Shown here piece by piece: positions 61,216 through 64,000 of a stretch of DNA of 64,000 nucleotides (position 1 is the first letter of the stretch; the number at the start of each line of letters is the position of its first letter). This DNA is from Collinsella aerofaciens (lineage in GTDB: Bacteria; Actinomycetota; Coriobacteriia; Coriobacteriales; Coriobacteriaceae): assembly GCF_018785245.1 (NCBI RefSeq), contig NZ_WQPL01000024.1, forward strand, positions 51,293 through 115,292, given 5' to 3'. The translations under genes and the position numbers were made by a program. Below the pieces are notes generated by a model that did not search any database, was not told where the DNA came from, and worked only from the letters and a program-made list of their open reading frames with translations.

Positions 61216-62499
61216 TTGGATATTATCCGCGTTGAGGGTGGCCACGCCATCGGAGGCTCCGTGCCCGTTTCGGGCGCCAAGAACTCCGCGCTCAAACTCA
61301 TGGCGGCAACGCTTCTGGCGCCGGGCAAGACGACGCTGCAGAACGTGCCCGATATTTCCGATGTCCACGTGATGGGCAAGGTGCTCAAGGGTATGGGCGC
61401 CACAATCGATGTCCTTGACGAGCACACGCTCGAGATTGATACCTCTCAGGTCGATTCTTGGGAGGCCCCCTACGAGCTCGTTGCCAAGATGCGTGCTTCC
61501 ACAGCCGTGATGGGACCCCTGCTGGGTCGCTTCCATCGCGCCAAGATCGCCATGCCGGGCGGCTGCAACCTGGGTGCTCGCAAGATCGATATGCACATTC
61601 TTGGTCTTGAGGCCCTGGGCGTTGAGTTCGATACCGCCCACGGCTACATCAACGCTAATGCGCCCCAAGGTCTGCGCGGTACCACCGTCACGCTCGAGTT
61701 CGCCAGCGTCGGTGCGACCGAGAACCTCATCATGGCATCCGTGCGCGCGCAGGGCACCACGGTTATCGACAATGCCGCCCGCGAGCCCGAGATCGTCGAT
61801 CTCGCCAACATGCTCAACGAGATGGGCGCTAAGATTGTCGGCGCCGGCACGCCTGTCGTGACCATCGAGGGCGTGGAAGAGTTGCATCCTGTTACCCATC
61901 GCGTAGTGGGCGACCGAATCGAGGCCGGTACCTTTATCGTTGCCGGTGCGTTGATGGCCGACGATCGCGGTATCGATGTCACGGGCTTTTGCCCCATTCA
62001 CTTGGGCATGGTGCTCAAGAAGATGGAGCTCATGGGTATCGACTGCGAGCGCGTCGAGGATGGCGTCCATGTGAACCGTGCCGAGCGTATCAAGCCGGTC
62101 GACATCCAGACGCTTCCGTTCCCCGGCTTCCCGACGGACATGCAGGCACAGATTATGGTACTCTCCGCCCTTGCTGATGGCAGTTCCGTTATTACCGAAA
62201 ACATCTTCGAGAATCGCTTTATGTTTGCCTCTGAGCTGGTGCGCATGGGTGCCGACATTCGTATCGAGAGCCATCATGCCATGATTCATGGCGTCAAGGG
62301 CTTCTCGGGTGCACAGGTTACCTCGCCCGATCTGCGTGGCGGAGCGGCCCTCGTCGTAGCGGGCTTGATCGCCGACGGGACGACCGAGGTTTCGGCTATT
62401 CATCACATCAAGCGCGGCTACGAGCAGTTTGTCGAAAAGCTGCAGGCGCTCGGCGCGCATGTCGAGCATGCTACCGTCCCCGATCCCGTCATCTACTAA
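61216..62499 (+). CDS. murA: UDP-N-acetylglucosamine 1-carboxyvinyltransferase
   Basis: A 427-residue EPSP-synthase-family enzyme that transfers enolpyruvate to UDP-GlcNAc, the first committed step of peptidoglycan synthesis. It shows VSGAKNSALKLMAATLL at the N terminus and the catalytic Cys117 in MPGGCNLGARKID, so fosfomycin should bind. The start is TTG 61216 with GAAAGGG upstream. It follows the atp operon directly, a common actinobacterial order. Confidence 0.95.
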   Translation: MDIIRVEGGHAIGGSVPVSGAKNSALKLMAATLLAPGKTTLQNVPDISDVHVMGKVLKGMGATIDVLDEHTLEIDTSQVDSWEAPYELVAKMRASTAVMGPLLGRFHRAKIAMPGGCNLGARKIDMHILGLEALGVEFDTAHGYINANAPQGLRGTTVTLEFASVGATENLIMASVRAQGTTVIDNAAREPEIVDLANMLNEMGAKIVGAGTPVVTIEGVEELHPVTHRVVGDRIEAGTFIVAGALMADDRGIDVTGFCPIHLGMVLKKMELMGIDCERVEDGVHVNRAERIKPVDIQTLPFPGFPTDMQAQIMVLSALADGSSVITENIFENRFMFASELVRMGADIRIESHHAMIHGVKGFSGAQVTSPDLRGGAALVVAGLIADGTTEVSAIHHIKRGYEQFVEKLQALGAHVEHATVPDPVIY

Positions 62500-62511
62500 T
62501 ACAGGTTGCCT

Positions 62512-63747
62512 ATGTTTAATAAAAAGCCCCTCGCGGATACCACCGCCCGAAGACCCTCAACTGGTGCGCAGGCCAAGATCTACAGTCGCGATAACGTGGC
62601 TCGCTATTCCGAGCGCGCTCGTCAACGTCGTCGTAGCCACACGATTCGTCACGTCGCGCTCATTGTCGTGCTTGGCGTGCTGCTGAGTGCCACTACCGCT
62701 GCCGGCCTGTGGTTTGCCACCATCATGGGCAAGCTCGGCGATTCTAATGTCATTACCGACAATCTGCGTCGGGTTCTGGTTGACACCGATGAGGCAAAGG
62801 ATCCGTTCTACGTGCTGCTTCTTGGCACCGACGGCCGTCCGGGCGAGGATACGTATCGTGCCGACTCGATTATCCTGGCACGCATCGACCCCACGCAAAA
62901 GCAGGCGACGCTCATTTCTGTTCCGCGCGACACCAAGGTCGAGTACAAGGGCGAGACCATGAAGATCAACGCCTGCCATACCGTTGGCGGCGCCGAGGCC
63001 ATGGTCGAGGCGGTCAACGAGCTGTGCGGTGTTCAGATTTCCCACTATGCCGAGGTCAGCTTCGACGGTATGCAGGCGCTGATTGATTCGGTTGGCGGTA
63101 TCGACATTAACGCAACCGATGATGTTGACGACCCCGAGCACCTGGATATTAAGATTACCGCTGGCCAGCAGCATATGGACGGTGCCACCGCCCTTACCTA
63201 TGCCCGCTGCCGCTACACCTATGCCGACGGCGATTACACGCGCATGCGCCACCAGCGTCAGGTGCTCGGCGCCCTTGCCAACCAGATTCTCAATAACTTC
63301 GATGCCACGAAGATCTTCGGCCTGGTTAATTCGCTGTCCGATATGCTCGTAACCGATATGAGCGTTCAGGATATCGTGGCTACGGTCAACGCCATGCGCG
63401 GTATGGATGTCGACGGTATCTACTCGGCCAACCTGCCCTCGTATGCCGACGACAGCACCATGATCGACGGTGTGAGCTACGTCTTTGTCTACGAGGACGA
63501 GCTCAAGGAAATGATGGAGCGCGTCGATGCCGGCAAGGATCCCAAGGGTCCCAACACCATGGGTCTTTCCGACGGTTCCAGCTCTACGATCGGCGACCTG
63601 AACAACAACACGTCTGACGACTACGCAAACGGTACCGCAACCTCATCGGTCAGCTCTGACGATTCCGATGACTCAAACGATTCGAGCGATTCGGACTACT
63701 ACGAAGAGCCCACCGGCGACGGCAACGGCTACGAAGCCAACTATTAG
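62512..63747 (+). CDS. LytR-CpsA-Psr (LCP) family cell-wall ligase
   Basis: A 411-residue membrane protein: basic cytoplasmic N terminus, one transmembrane helix (about 46-68), an LCP domain (about 95-260) and a Ser/Asp/Asn-rich tail of about 70 residues. The LCP core shows YVLLLGTDGRPGEDTYRADSI, with the Arg/Asp residues that bind polyprenyl diphosphate, and later RMRHQRQVLGAL. LCP enzymes attach teichoic acids or other glycopolymers to peptidoglycan. It lies 12 bases after murA. ATG 62512 was chosen over TTG 62506. Confidence 0.92.
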   Translation: MFNKKPLADTTARRPSTGAQAKIYSRDNVARYSERARQRRRSHTIRHVALIVVLGVLLSATTAAGLWFATIMGKLGDSNVITDNLRRVLVDTDEAKDPFYVLLLGTDGRPGEDTYRADSIILARIDPTQKQATLISVPRDTKVEYKGETMKINACHTVGGAEAMVEAVNELCGVQISHYAEVSFDGMQALIDSVGGIDINATDDVDDPEHLDIKITAGQQHMDGATALTYARCRYTYADGDYTRMRHQRQVLGALANQILNNFDATKIFGLVNSLSDMLVTDMSVQDIVATVNAMRGMDVDGIYSANLPSYADDSTMIDGVSYVFVYEDELKEMMERVDAGKDPKGPNTMGLSDGSSSTIGDLNNNTSDDYANGTATSSVSSDDSDDSNDSSDSDYYEEPTGDGNGYEANY

Positions 63748-63748
63748 A

Positions 63749-63882
63749 GTTATGCGGTTTTACCAAACCGCATAACCGCTTGACGCTGCGCGGGCCGCAT
63801 TTGGACAATCTGACGTTCAACTTCAAGGGCGCGACCAGAAGGTCAGCGCCCTTTCGTTTCACGTCACCTTGTCTCAAATGCG
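63749..63882. repeat. nested-hairpin element (family R2, copy C)
   Basis: The first hairpin is GTTATGCGGTTT (63749-63760) with 63765-63776 and loop TACC. It is followed by GACGCTGCGCG, the outer stem CGCATTTG-GACAA (63796-63808) with 63869-63882, and the inner stem AAGGGCGC (63825-63832) with 63846-63853 topped by GACC/GGTC with loop AGAA. Paired bases differ from copies A and B on both sides of each stem. It begins 2 bases after the LCP stop. Confidence 0.82.
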
Positions 63883-64000
63883 ACCCGCTCGCTGCCCGTC
63901 CTCAACCTGCGACGTTAGTCGTTGGGTGTTCCTATAGTTTTGTCAACCGTCGGGGCTACTCCCGGTAGGGCACCCGGTCGCGCATCACGGCGTATATCGC

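Overview
The window is about 64 kb of high-GC, gene-dense bacterial chromosome. Gene content and order point to a gut actinobacterium of the class Coriobacteriia, most likely a Collinsella: an actinobacterial-style atp operon followed by murA and an LCP protein, prfA and prmC close together, OFA-type MFS carriers, DUF4143 ATPases, sortase-anchored pilin-like adhesins, and many long intergenic palindromes. The genus is an inference from content, since no database could be searched. No rRNA, tRNA or CRISPR array was seen.

Layout. 1-3.5 kb: 3' end of the K+ transporter Kup, a small membrane protein, and a short KdpD-like kinase with a KdpE-like regulator. 3.6-10.5 kb: a two-domain rRNA methyltransferase (rlmKL), a HAD phosphatase, a transaldolase and the RNA-binding protein Tex. 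10.9-15.3 kb: an SDR / MFS / Gfo-Idh operon with a divergent LysR regulator. 15.4-21.2 kb: a membrane GGDEF protein and a MarR-controlled heterodimeric ABC exporter. 21.6-24.9 kb: pyridoxamine kinase, a TIGR04076-like protein, a DUF4143 ATPase and a small tyrosine phosphatase.

24.9-32.2 kb holds the most interesting locus, a prenylated-flavin decarboxylase system. A fusion of an LpdD-like prFMN chaperone to a type I isopentenyl-diphosphate isomerase (IDI) domain is followed by an SLC13-type carboxylate carrier, an LpdC/UbiD-type decarboxylase, a UbiX flavin prenyltransferase and a MerR regulator. UbiX needs a dimethylallyl donor. The fused isomerase-family domain would act at exactly that supply step, yet it lacks the usual catalytic cysteine. 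A 19-bp dyad upstream of the fusion recurs, slightly altered, upstream of the carrier, which suggests one regulator for both units.

32.3-38.9 kb: a membrane protein, an aldose epimerase-like protein, a polar amino-acid ABC importer with a Tat-type lipoprotein receptor, and an M20 peptidase. 38.9-46.8 kb: an apparent inserted islet with a 2405-residue LPYTG adhesin. A G9 tract lies between its best start and its signal peptide, so expression may be phase variable. The islet splits a copy of a dispersed palindrome and is flanked by the 6-bp repeat GACTGA. 47-54 kb: prfA, prmC (with a 120-residue insertion), a RelE/HigB-type toxin-antitoxin pair, tsaC, glpK and upp. 54.2-61.1 kb: the complete F1Fo ATP synthase operon with a clear promoter and terminator. 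61.2-63.7 kb: murA and an LCP cell-wall ligase.

Intergenic DNA is unusually structured. Several dispersed families are visible: a 33-bp palindrome at nine loci, an element of nested hairpins with compensatory changes (3 copies plus a partial one), a 65-bp inverted repeat (2 copies), a tandem array of three hairpins with exact 62-bp period, and a 33-bp-period direct repeat in a promoter region.
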